Shown piece after piece: positions 53,952-61,784 of a stretch of 64,000 nucleotides of DNA. The position numbers and the translations under genes were made by a program. The DNA is from Phycisphaerales bacterium. Lineage in GTDB: Bacteria; Planctomycetota; Phycisphaerae; Phycisphaerales; UBA1924. The DNA lies in the NCBI GenBank assembly GCA_020847535.1, contig JADLBU010000100.1:1-64000 (forward strand). Reading direction: 5' to 3'. The notes under the pieces were generated by a model, which had not been told where the DNA came from, did not search any database, and saw only the letters and a list, made by a program, of their open reading frames with translations. Position 1 is the stretch's first letter. Every line of letters begins with the position of its first letter.

Positions 53952-54280
53952 GCACGATCACCACCACAGGCCGCAGGAACAGGAACGGAAGACCGGCGCG
54001 TCAGGCGGCGCACGAACTGTCGGCGCGTGTTGAGGTAAAGCCCGATCTCATCCGCAACCGCGCCTACGAAATCTTCCTGGCACGCAAGGGTGGGGCCGGG
54101 GATCACCTATCGGACTGGGTTCAGGCCGAGCGCGAGTTGTGCGGTGATTCCCAGGACGAACCCGTTGCCGTTCGGTCCGGCGAACGGCACGGGAGGGAGG
54201 CTCCCTTAGAGGCGGCCTCGCAACCCATCCGCGACGGCATCCTGGACAACAGGCTCACGACCGCGGCCGACAGGCCGTGA
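53948..54280 (+). CDS. DUF2934 protein, paralogue of the gene at 50293
   Basis: 110 residues. Core EVKPDLIRNRAYEIFLARKG, then GDHLSDWVQAERELCG, close to the 50293 protein, with the same leader (CACCAAAGGAGCACACC) before ATG. It is the last gene of the overlapping operon. Its 3' end overlaps the convergent hydroxylase gene by 26 bp. Confidence 0.85.
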   Translation: MSTITTTGRRNRNGRPARQAAHELSARVEVKPDLIRNRAYEIFLARKGGAGDHLSDWVQAERELCGDSQDEPVAVRSGERHGREAPLEAASQPIRDGILDNRLTTAADRP

Positions 54281-55178
54281 GCGAGCGCCCTGCACCGCTT
54301 CGTAGACACGCAGCATCAGGCGCCGACCGCCTATTCTCCACGCCAAGGCGGGTGTCGTGTCCCGGCCGGCTCTTGATCGGGCGGAGCGGCGTCGCCAGAC
54401 AACCCCGGAGTGTGGTGTGATCCGTGTCGGTGTAGCCGTCCAGGCCAAACCGGATCCCGGCCGCATCGCTGCGAACCCTGAATGTGCCGAAGACTCTGTC
54501 CCAGAGTGAGAACGGGGGGGAGTAGTTCGAGTTGGTCTCGGCGATCCACCGTGAATGATGAAGCCAGTGCATCCGTGGCGTGACGATCAGCCAGCTCATC
54601 AATCCATCCACACGTCCGGGGAGTCGAATGTTGCCGTGGCGAAAGATGGAGAGCGGCATCAGCAGCAACTCATAGACCAGGACGTGCTCAACCCGCAAAC
54701 CCAGAGAGCCGACGACCGCGAGCGTCACGAACGATCCGACCATCACATCGCCAATGTGAAACCGGAACGCGGTCGTGGAGTCCACGGCGTCATCGTGGTG
54801 ATGCACCGCATGGAATCGCCACAGCAGTGGCCAATGGTGAGAGGCCACGTGCCACGCGTACCTGGCCAAGTCCAGCAGAATGATGCCAAGCACGGTCTCG
54901 ACCCATGCGGAAAGCGAGACCATTCGCAGCAGCCCGGCGTCCATGCGCTCGGTCGTCGTCGCCACCATGACCAGCGCCCCTGGGAAGAACACTGCTCGGG
55001 CACCTCTGTTCAGGAGCCCGAGCATCACGTTCCGCGCTGCGTACTCCCACCTGGGGCGCCTATGCGCAAAGACCGGGTACAGGCCCTCCGCCAGCCAGAG
55101 CACCCCCAGGGCAGCGGCTGCTGCCAACGCGGAGAGGTGCATGGTAATCCAGTTCGTCATGAGCATGGAACGCGGCAC
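54255..55178 (-). CDS. Fatty-acid hydroxylase/sterol desaturase family membrane protein
   Basis: 307 residues, four to five helices. The di-iron histidine boxes are complete: HVASHH, HAVHHHDD and MHWLHHS, with an extra HGN region (FRHGNIRLPG). Members hydroxylate or desaturate membrane lipids using O2. The C-terminal 40 residues are low in conservation. Site 5 lies 74 nt upstream, so it belongs to the island regulon. Confidence 0.87.
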   Translation of the reverse strand: MPRSMLMTNWITMHLSALAAAAALGVLWLAEGLYPVFAHRRPRWEYAARNVMLGLLNRGARAVFFPGALVMVATTTERMDAGLLRMVSLSAWVETVLGIILLDLARYAWHVASHHWPLLWRFHAVHHHDDAVDSTTAFRFHIGDVMVGSFVTLAVVGSLGLRVEHVLVYELLLMPLSIFRHGNIRLPGRVDGLMSWLIVTPRMHWLHHSRWIAETNSNYSPPFSLWDRVFGTFRVRSDAAGIRFGLDGYTDTDHTTLRGCLATPLRPIKSRPGHDTRLGVENRRSAPDAACLRSGAGRSLTACRPRS

Positions 55179-55251
55179 CGACCAGACAACGCGCCCGCGC
55201 AGCGATCATGGTCCGTCGTCATGCGATGATGGCCGGCGCATCCACCCGCTT

Positions 55252-55273
55252 CGGAGCGGAGACTTCCCCAATC
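55252..55273 (-). promoter_or_regulatory. 22-bp island element, site 5
   Basis: Reads GATTGGGGA-AGTCTC-CGCTCCG on the minus strand, before the hydroxylase start at 55178. Confidence 0.7.
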
Positions 55274-55443
55274 TTCTGGAAGCGCGACGTGTGGGAGGCG
55301 CGGTTCGTTGAGCAGGACAACGGGCCGAGTACCATTCTGTTGATGCCGAGGCCGTCGCGGTGCGTGAGCAGGATCGCACGGGTGCCGGGGCCGATGAGCA
55401 CGTGACGATGTCTCGACCTCGATCCGTTTCAAGGTGGAGCCCG

Positions 55444-55872
55444 ATGACTCAGACTGCTCGACCATCTCACCAACTCCCGATTGCCGGTCAATCGGTTGAC
55501 GCTGATCCGCCGCTTCGGGAGCCGGAGGCCGAGATCGCTCGGTTGGTCGAACGCTTCTACGCGCTTGGCCGCGAGGATCCCATACTCGGACCGATTTTCG
55601 AGAGCAGGGTGTCGGACTGGGCGAAGCATCTGGAAGTGATGAGAGCTTTCTGGAGTTCGGCGATCTATCGCAGCGGTCGGTACCACGGACACCCTCTGGA
55701 GGTTCATAAGCGCATTGCGGAGATCCGCCCCGAGCACTTTGTGAGATGGCTTCAGCTTTGGGAGTTGGCCGTCGGACAGGCCGTGAGTTCCGAAGCACGC
55801 ACGCCTCTGATCGCCATGGCCCGCCGGATGGCGGAGACGATGGCGCCGAGGCTGCCGGGGTCATCACGGTGA
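55444..55872 (+). CDS. Group III truncated hemoglobin
   Basis: 142 residues from ATG 55444, with GGTGGAG upstream. The globin pattern FYALGREDPILGPIFESRV, WAKHLEVMRAFWSSAIYRSG and RYHGHPLEVHKRIAEIRPEH fits trHb3, including the proximal-helix His in EVHKRI. These bind O2, NO or sulfide under low oxygen or nitrosative stress. It is translationally coupled to the uracil-DNA glycosylase-like gene (TGATG). Confidence 0.87.
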   Translation: MTQTARPSHQLPIAGQSVDADPPLREPEAEIARLVERFYALGREDPILGPIFESRVSDWAKHLEVMRAFWSSAIYRSGRYHGHPLEVHKRIAEIRPEHFVRWLQLWELAVGQAVSSEARTPLIAMARRMAETMAPRLPGSSR

Positions 55873-56498
55873 TGTCGCGCCGGCCCACGACGTCTTTGCC
55901 GCTCCTGCGCGAGGTGCGACGCTGTCGGGTGTGCGAGCTTCATCTGCCCAACGAGCCCAGGCCGCTGGTGGTTGCATCCGAGTCGTCACGCGTGCTCATC
56001 ATCGGCCAGGCGCCGGGCCGGATCGCGCACGAGACCGGTGTGCCGTGGAGTGACAAGAGTGGGGAGCGCCTCCGAGAGTGGCTCGGTGTGACCGATGCTC
56101 AGTTCTACGACGAATCGCTCTTCGCCATCGTGCCGATGGGGTTCTGCTATCCCGGCAAGGGCAAGGCGGGTGACAAGCCGCCGCGGCCGGAGTGCGCGAC
56201 GCTCTGGCATCCCAAGATCCTGCCCACGCTCACTCGGATCGAACTCACGGTTTACGTCGGCCGCTACGCCTTCGAAAGATCCACCATACGCCTTGCAGCG
56301 GAGGCTGAGGACTTGACCGAGGGCGTGCGGGCCGCGTGCTCGCTGCTTCCGCGGCGGATCGTGCTCCCGCACCCATCGCCACGCAATCGGCACTGGATCA
56401 AGCGGAACCCGTGGTTCGAGCGCGACGTGCTGCCCGCGTTGCGCAAGCGGATCGGGGGCGTTCTCGGCACGGCGGACAAGGCTCGTGCCCTCGCCTGA
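55872..56498 (+). CDS. Uracil-DNA glycosylase family protein
   Basis: 208 residues. Motif 1 IGQAPGRIAHETGVPWSDKS and motif 3 LPHPSPRNRHWIKRNPWF are the family blocks. CRVCELHL near the N-terminus has two Cys but not the full four-Cys iron-sulfur set of family 4. It probably removes uracil or another base from DNA. Coupling with a hemoglobin suggests repair under nitrosative deamination. Confidence 0.8.
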   Translation: MSRRPTTSLPLLREVRRCRVCELHLPNEPRPLVVASESSRVLIIGQAPGRIAHETGVPWSDKSGERLREWLGVTDAQFYDESLFAIVPMGFCYPGKGKAGDKPPRPECATLWHPKILPTLTRIELTVYVGRYAFERSTIRLAAEAEDLTEGVRAACSLLPRRIVLPHPSPRNRHWIKRNPWFERDVLPALRKRIGGVLGTADKARALA

Positions 56499-56608
56499 CC
56501 TTCCCGCGCGAACGCGGGCAGCCACACCTCCGACTGGTGCCGAGGGACGGCTCCGCCGCCACCGTGATGAGCTGGCACGCTCATGCCAACGGACTTGGAG
56601 CAAAGTGG

Positions 56609-57550
56609 TCATCCGGGCGTCTTCAACTCCGCCCCAGCGCTGGTCACTGAGGGCGCGCCCTTGAGCGCGACGATCGAGCAGCGAGCGTCTCGAACAACCC
56701 GTTCCGCCGTGGACCCCATCAGGAAGTCACGTGGGTTCCAAGTGTTGCGAGTTCCCAGGACGGCGAGGTCCACTTCCTCATCGTGGATGAACCGAACCAG
56801 TCCCCACGCGTAGCCCTCCCAACCGCGATTGTGCTCGATGGCTCGGAAGACGGCCTTCAGCGCGCTGGCTTCGTGGGCGACGGGTTCGCAGAACTGACGC
56901 AAACGCTCCTCGACCGCTTCCCGGTACTTGACCCTGAACTCCGGCATGGTGTCCGCGACCGCACCCCGGGGAGACCGGCCGGCCCACGGATCGTCATAGA
57001 CATGCACAATCGAAAGAGCCGCGCCATCACGGGCCGCGACGCGGATGGCCTTCTCCAGCACCTCACGCGACGTATCCGCGAAGTCGACGAACGCGGCGAC
57101 CTTGCGGAACGGACCCTTCTGGCCGCGGCGCACAAGGAGCACCTTGCAGTCGGCGCGGCGTACGCACGCGGAAGCGATCGTTCCGATACCCCTTCGCTCG
57201 TCGTCAACGCTGTGCGTCCCCATCACGAGCAGGTCCGCACCGCGGGCGTAACTGGCGATCTCGATCGCCGGGCTGCCGATGCGGAACTCGACCTCGGGCA
57301 GGAGTTCACCATCGAGCCCCTTTTTGAACTCTTCGAGCTGATGCTTCGCCATTGCGACAAGGTCGGTCTGCGTCGGAAGGACGAATGGGAGCAAGACTGG
57401 CGGAGCGGGCGTGAAGGCCGGCGCATCAACAACATGGATGGCCCGAAGCGCCGCGCCACTCCAGCAGGCGATGCGCTGGGCTTGGCGCAAAGCGTCGCGA
57501 GAGGAAGGCGAGAAGTCGAGGGCGACGACGATGTTCTTGTTGTCGATCAT
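56609..57550 (-). CDS. Tandem universal stress protein
   Basis: 313 residues beginning MIDNKNIVVALDFSPSSRDA. Domain 1 ends MGTHSVDDERRGIGTIASAC, where the ATP motif is degenerate. Domain 2 ends LGTRNTWNPRDFLMGSTAER with partial conservation. It resembles the 45148 protein in layout (FADTSREVLEKAIRVA versus FSDTSFQAIQMAVRVA), so the two are paralogues. No 22-bp element was seen before it. Confidence 0.9.
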   Translation of the reverse strand: MIDNKNIVVALDFSPSSRDALRQAQRIACWSGAALRAIHVVDAPAFTPAPPVLLPFVLPTQTDLVAMAKHQLEEFKKGLDGELLPEVEFRIGSPAIEIASYARGADLLVMGTHSVDDERRGIGTIASACVRRADCKVLLVRRGQKGPFRKVAAFVDFADTSREVLEKAIRVAARDGAALSIVHVYDDPWAGRSPRGAVADTMPEFRVKYREAVEERLRQFCEPVAHEASALKAVFRAIEHNRGWEGYAWGLVRFIHDEEVDLAVLGTRNTWNPRDFLMGSTAERVVRDARCSIVALKGAPSVTSAGAELKTPG

Positions 57551-57646
57551 GGGAATCTCCTTGGTTGCCCGATGCAGGGCGTCAATCTCGGCTTAGCGCG
57601 GTGTTCATGCGGAGGCTCAACTCAGGGCCGCTCGCAATGCCCTGCT

Positions 57647-58183
57647 TCATGACTGAGTGCTGGTCGGGAGGGAGTTGTTGATGGCGGTGTTCGCGACGCG
57701 GATGTCGTCGATCGTGTAGAAGCATCCCGGGTCAAGTTTGCGTGCGGCGCGCACGACGAGAGCTGCGCGGGCGCGACGCACCTGCACGAACAGCATCGAT
57801 ACAGGACCATCCCGACCGCCGCCCTGAAACTCTGTGACGCCGAAGTCCTTGCTGCGAAGGTCCTCGAAGAGCACAGTGCCTTTGCGAGTGAAGATTCGGA
57901 CAACCTGGTCACCGAACGGCAGCCATCGCTGCAGCGTCACCCCGACGTAGTTGCCGGTCGCGGCCCCTACCGCGAAGGCGACCCCGTAAGCCGGCTCTGT
58001 CCGGATGTGCGCGATGACCGCGGACACCGCGAACACCCAGATGATCACCTCGAGGAGCCCGAAGAGCCATGCCAGACCACGGTGGCCACTGACCACCGCC
58101 ACGGTGCGCATTGTTCCGAGTGAAACGTCGCCAATCCGAGCGATGACGATCACTGCGCAACCGATGAGAATGTCCCAAGTCAT
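57647..58183 (-). CDS. DUF2179/DUF5698 (UPF0316) membrane protein
   Basis: ATG 58183 gives 178 residues. Three helices (ILIGCAVIVIARIGDVSLGT, LAWLFGLLEVIIWVFAVSAV, AYGVAFAVGAATGNYVGVTL) precede a soluble DUF2179-like domain (FQGGGRDGPVSMLFVQVRRA, DPGCFYTIDDIR). The helix part GDVSLGTMRTVAVVSG is the family hallmark. Function unknown; in some relatives the domain binds cyclic nucleotides. Confidence 0.82.
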   Translation of the reverse strand: MTWDILIGCAVIVIARIGDVSLGTMRTVAVVSGHRGLAWLFGLLEVIIWVFAVSAVIAHIRTEPAYGVAFAVGAATGNYVGVTLQRWLPFGDQVVRIFTRKGTVLFEDLRSKDFGVTEFQGGGRDGPVSMLFVQVRRARAALVVRAARKLDPGCFYTIDDIRVANTAINNSLPTSTQS

Positions 58184-58395
58184 GGTTTCTGTTCCTGATT
58201 CGCTGTGCTGGGAGGCCCACAGGGCCACACCGCTGACCGTGCCAGGAATCACGATATGAGTCACAGATTGATGCAGCGATCAGTAGCGGCGCCAAACCGC
58301 AAAAAGGGTGACACATCGGACAACATCAACGCCCATCTCGGACCGCCAAAGGCGCGCCCAAACCCCTCCGAGAGACCACTTGACGAGTCTAGAAT

Positions 58396-58684
58396 CTCTC
58401 TCCGCTTGATCAGGAGACTCGACGGTGTTCGGGTCTCCAGCTTTCTATTTTTTTACCGAAGTTTGTCGGGGAATCCGGACCTAACCGAGGGTTCGAGTCC
58501 GAACGAAACAAACGGAGTTCGTCAGGTGGTCCCGGTATCGCGCGAAAGTAGCTGGGGCCCGATTCCGGCAGTTCAGATTTCGCGGGTTGGCCTTCTCGGA
58601 CCTCGGTGCCGAACGTGGCGCGGGATGCATTGTCGGTGACGCGACCGGCGCGGGTTCCGCCGTCGCCGAGCGGTCCGTTCACGG
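58396..58684 (+). repeat. Right copy of the tRNA-Ser 3'-end flanking repeat (att-like)
   Basis: GAATC-TCT-CTCCGCTTGA resembles the end of tRNA-Ser (GAATC...CTCTCCGCTTGA), followed by the terminator hairpin and a diverged copy of 31945-32068 at matching distance (158 versus 154 bp from the core). The rest of the tRNA is absent, as expected for the distal att site of an element inserted in a tRNA gene. Confidence 0.65.
58413..58454 (+). terminator. Rho-independent terminator in the right repeat copy
   Basis: Stem GGAGAC/GTCTCC with a 14-nt loop, then CTTTCTATTTTTTT. It is equivalent to the tRNA-Ser terminator at 31799. Confidence 0.7.
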
Positions 58685-58849
58685 AAAGCAGCGAGTTTCA
58701 CATGCTGGAGGAGTCAGACCGCGTGACTTACGCCCCGATGGCCTGGGCCTGGCGTGACCAGTCCAGATGAGGAGCAGGTGGCGTCCGTCGTGGCGCTTGA
58801 TCTGGATGTGGAGCGTGATTGCCAAGTGCTGGCCGCGGTCTTCGATCTC

Positions 58850-59354
58850 GGGCGTGACCTGGGCCAAGACCAACATGACGCGGCTGCGGGGGCGGGCGCC
58901 ACGCGGGCAGAGGCTGATCGACAAGATCCCGCACGGGCACTGGAAGGCGACGACGCTGATCGCGGCACTGGACCTCGAGGGCATGCGATGCTCCACCGTG
59001 GTGGACTGGGCGGTCAACGGCGACGTCTTCGAGGCGTTCGTGGAGCAGGTGCTGGGCCCGGCATTGCGCCCCGGGGACATCGTGGTCATGGACAACCTCT
59101 CCAGCCACAAGCGTCAGCGAACCCGGGAGCTGATCGAGCAGAGGGGGGCGTGCCTGGTGTTCCTGCCGCCCTACAGCCCCGACCTGAACCCCATCGAGCT
59201 GGTCTTCGCCAAGATCAAATGCCTGCTTCGGTCGCTGGCCTGCCGCACCCGCGATGCCCTCTGGAACGCCATGCAGAAGATCCTGGACCTTATCACGCCC
59301 TCCGACGCGCAGGACTGCTTCCGACACTGCGGCTACTCGCCACGAGCTGCGTGA
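58850..59354 (+). pseudogene. IS630-family transposase remnant
   Basis: The catalytic half is recognisable: TWAKTNMTRLRGRAPRGQRL, VVMDNLSSHK (second Asp), FLPPYSPDLNPIELVFAKIK (Glu) and the usual end DCFRHCGYSPRAA. The N-terminal DNA-binding domains and the first catalytic Asp (expected as I-D-E-T-W, here I-S-G-V-T-W) are lost, with unrelated sequence before about 58850. It lies just outside the right att-like repeat. Confidence 0.8.
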
Positions 59355-59367
59355 GGACGCTCTAGTT

Positions 59368-59453
59368 GCGCCTGGATGACCGGGCGGCCTTCCATCCAGG
59401 CGCTGCAACGGGTACGATGCCTGGATGACTGCCGCCCCGCCATCCAGACAGGC
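59368..59453 (+). repeat. Two adjacent hairpins sharing CCTGGATGAC
   Basis: 59368-59403 has an 11-bp stem GCGCCTGGATG/CATCCAGGCGC. 59419-59453 repeats CCTGGATGAC with a 7-bp stem. They follow the IS630 remnant and may be part of its end or of the next fragment's promoter. Confidence 0.5.
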
Positions 59454-59697
59454 GGTATCCGTCCACGCTTCTCCGGTCACGAGAGCTTCCCGCTCCGATT
59501 CGGTTGGCTCGCTACAGGCGTTCGATTCTGCCGGCAGCGTCCGAGCGGGTTCAGCGCGGACGCGATGGTCGATCTCGGCGTCGGCAAGAACATGGTGAGA
59601 TGGATCCGCTTTTGGGCGTTGGAGGCGGGCATGATCGAGGCCGGCCCTGCGGTTCGATCCTCACGGAGTTCCGCGTTGCAGCCGACGCCGCTCGGTG
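59376..59697 (+). pseudogene. DUF4007 N-terminal fragment
   Basis: IRPRFSGHESFPLRFGWL, VDLGVGKNMVRWIRFWAL and LQPTPLGE are the start of the DUF4007 family, often found beside phosphorothioation or other DNA-modification defence genes. The remaining two thirds are absent: after about 59697 the sequence is antisense to the DUF2061 fragment. It is a defence-gene relic at a recombination junction. Confidence 0.7.
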
Positions 59698-59940
59698 AAC
59701 GCCCCATCGGACCCGATGCCAGGCGCGCTCATGGGCGTAGTAGAAGCCGATCTTAACGACACTATCCAGTGCGCCAATCGAGGCGCCGATCCTCGCATCG
59801 CCGGTGGCCGCGAAGGCAATGATCGCGGTGCCGAGAGACCCCAGTATCCTGTAGGTGACTCCGTTCGCGAGGTGGCGCTTCCGCTCGGCCGCGTGCTTGT
59901 TCGTGAGGTGATGCTCGGTGGGCGCGAGGTGACGAAGGCG
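59690..59940 (-). pseudogene. DUF2061 membrane-protein fragment
   Basis: The minus strand reads KHAAERKRHLANGVTYRILG, then SLGTAIIAFAATGDARIGAS and GALDSVVKIGFYYAHERAWH. This matches DUF2061 throughout, with Y-R-I-L-G, T-G-D and Y-Y-x-H-E-R. No ATG precedes it: a TAG in frame lies near 59946, at the end of the tyrosine phenol-lyase gene. It may be truncated, or may start at a non-standard codon coupled to that gene. Confidence 0.65.
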
Positions 59941-59943
59941 CCG

Positions 59944-61386
59944 CTATCGGACCGCATCAGACGGGATAGCACGAATGCGCCGGGTTGACGCGTCTGCTGA
60001 CGCTCTCGCCGGCATGGGCTCGAAGCGCGACTGAAAGAACCGCAGATACTTTGGCTCGCTGACGAATCGCATGCCTTGAACTTCCTTGGCGCGTGATGCC
60101 ACCTCGATCACCGATTCGGCCGTCACATCCATGTGAGCCTGGGTGTAGACGCGCCGGGGAATAGTGAGGCGGACGAGCTCCAGGCTCGGGAAGACGTTCT
60201 CATTGGTGTCCGGATCACGGCCCGCAGAAACCGCGCCGCGTTCCATGGATCGGATGCCGGAATCCACGTAGAGAGCGGCCGTCAGCGCCTGGGCGGGGAA
60301 CTCTTCTCTCGCTATGTGCGGCAGGATCCTGGCGGCATCCAGGAACACTCCATGGCCTCCAATGGGGCGGACGATGGGGATGCCGGCGTCGATCAGTTTC
60401 TGCCCGAGATACTCGACCTGTCCGACACGGGCGCGCACATGGTCCAACTGCACGGATTCCTCGATCCCGATCGCCATTGCTTCCATGTCGCGACCGGCCA
60501 ATCCCCCGTAGGTGTGCAGCCCTTCGTACACAACCACCAGGTTGCGGGCCTGCTCCGCCAAGTCCGGGTCGTTGACGGCCAGAAAGCCCCCGATGTTGAC
60601 CAAGCAGTCTTTCTTGGCGGAGTTCGTACACCCGTCCGTGAGAGAGCACAACTCAAGGAGGATTTCGGAGATGGAACGGTGGGCTTGACCGGGTTCACGG
60701 AGCTTGATGAAGTAGGCGTTCTCCACCGCCCGAGTCGCATCAAGAAACACGCGTACTCCACGGACGCGGCAAATGTCGGAGACCTGTCGCACGTTGTCCA
60801 GGCTGACCGGTTGCCCGCCGGCCATGTTGACGTTCATCTGAAGGCAAAGGTATGCGACGCGCCCGGGCGGGGCGGTGTCGATAGCCCGTTCGAGCTTGCT
60901 CGGGTCCACGTTGCCCTTGAACGGCGAAGGGTCGTTCGGGTCGTGCGCCTCATCGCAGATCACATCAACGAAGCGGCCGCCGGCGAGTTCCTGGTGCGCC
61001 TTGGTTGTGGTGAAGTACATGTTGCCAAGCACGAGATCGCCGGGCTTGATGCACAGCGTGGACAGGAGGTGCTCCGCGCCGCGCCCCTGGTGGGTTGGGA
61101 TGAGATACTTGTATCCGTAGTAGCGTTGGACCACCTCTTCGAGGTGGTAGTAGTTCTCGCTCCCCGCGTACGCCTCGTCGCCCATCATCATGCCCGCCCA
61201 CTGTCGGTCGCTCATCGCACTCGTACCGGAGTCGGTGAGCAGATCGATGTAGACATCGCGGCTGCGCAGGAGGAAGGTATTGAACCCCGCATCGAGGATG
61301 GCCCGCTCCCGCTCTTCACGGGTGGTCATCCGAAGGGGTTCAACCATCTTGATCTTGAAGGGTTCGGCCCACGATCGCTTGTTCAT
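59944..61386 (-). CDS. tpl: Tyrosine phenol-lyase (beta-tyrosinase)
   Basis: ATG 61386 follows TGGAG and gives 480 residues. PLP lysine is Lys259 in NSAKKDCLVNIGG. Two positions that separate the enzyme from tryptophanase favour TPL: SGIRSMERG (Arg, as TPL Arg381) and LRFFQSRFEPM (Phe where tryptophanase has His). The blocks FNTFLLRSRDVYIDLLTDSG and YEGLHTYGGLAGRDMEAMAI agree. It splits L-tyrosine to phenol, pyruvate and ammonia, or acts in reverse. The C-terminus has about 20 extra residues. Confidence 0.9.
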   Translation of the reverse strand: MNKRSWAEPFKIKMVEPLRMTTREERERAILDAGFNTFLLRSRDVYIDLLTDSGTSAMSDRQWAGMMMGDEAYAGSENYYHLEEVVQRYYGYKYLIPTHQGRGAEHLLSTLCIKPGDLVLGNMYFTTTKAHQELAGGRFVDVICDEAHDPNDPSPFKGNVDPSKLERAIDTAPPGRVAYLCLQMNVNMAGGQPVSLDNVRQVSDICRVRGVRVFLDATRAVENAYFIKLREPGQAHRSISEILLELCSLTDGCTNSAKKDCLVNIGGFLAVNDPDLAEQARNLVVVYEGLHTYGGLAGRDMEAMAIGIEESVQLDHVRARVGQVEYLGQKLIDAGIPIVRPIGGHGVFLDAARILPHIAREEFPAQALTAALYVDSGIRSMERGAVSAGRDPDTNENVFPSLELVRLTIPRRVYTQAHMDVTAESVIEVASRAKEVQGMRFVSEPKYLRFFQSRFEPMPARASADASTRRIRAIPSDAVR

Positions 61387-61784
61387 GATGACTCCAGGCA
61401 CGGCGTGTGTTGAGGAGATGCTCAACTGTGGTCCCTAGGCGTCGGCGGAATTCGTTCACCGGGCCGTGTGGGGAGATCTAGTGATCAATAACTGGATACA
61501 CATATGGAGTATAGCCGGCCCGGATGCTGCGGCGACGCTGGATCGTCTTTCCCGTCGCAATGACCTGGCTCACGCCGAGGCACGCTGCGCGAACCAGCCG
61601 CAAACGGCAAGGACGGGCTGGCTCTTCACCCGAACGGGGCGGCGACGATTCGTGTTCTGTACGGTTCATTCTCGCGTGAAGGGCAGGAAAAAACAGCGCC
61701 GCGATTTGACTCCGCCTCTGAAGGTCGATATATCTACATAGAACTCTAGATATGGTCCATCGACGATCGACTCGGAGGCTTCGC
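61387..61784. other. Divergent intergenic region between tpl and the cytochrome/nos genes
   Basis: 398 bp with lower GC than its surroundings near both ends. Short ORFs here show no domain or ribosome-binding site. It holds the palindrome at 61730 listed separately. Confidence 0.5.
61730..61753 (+). promoter_or_regulatory. AT-rich inverted repeat upstream of the cytochrome c/nosZ genes
   Basis: ATATCTA and TAGATAT flank 10 bp, a perfect 7-bp dyad 31 nt before the cytochrome start. Its AT-richness is unlike the surrounding DNA. Dyads of this kind serve dimeric regulators such as Rrf2/NsrR or CRP-FNR types; the factor cannot be named from the sequence. Confidence 0.5.

Noticed and set aside
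55208..55405. Short ORFs around site 5
   Set aside because: They run through the regulatory element and show no motif.
61466..61741. 91-codon ORF before the cytochrome/nos genes
   Set aside because: No domain or ribosome-binding site, and it overlaps the presumed operator.
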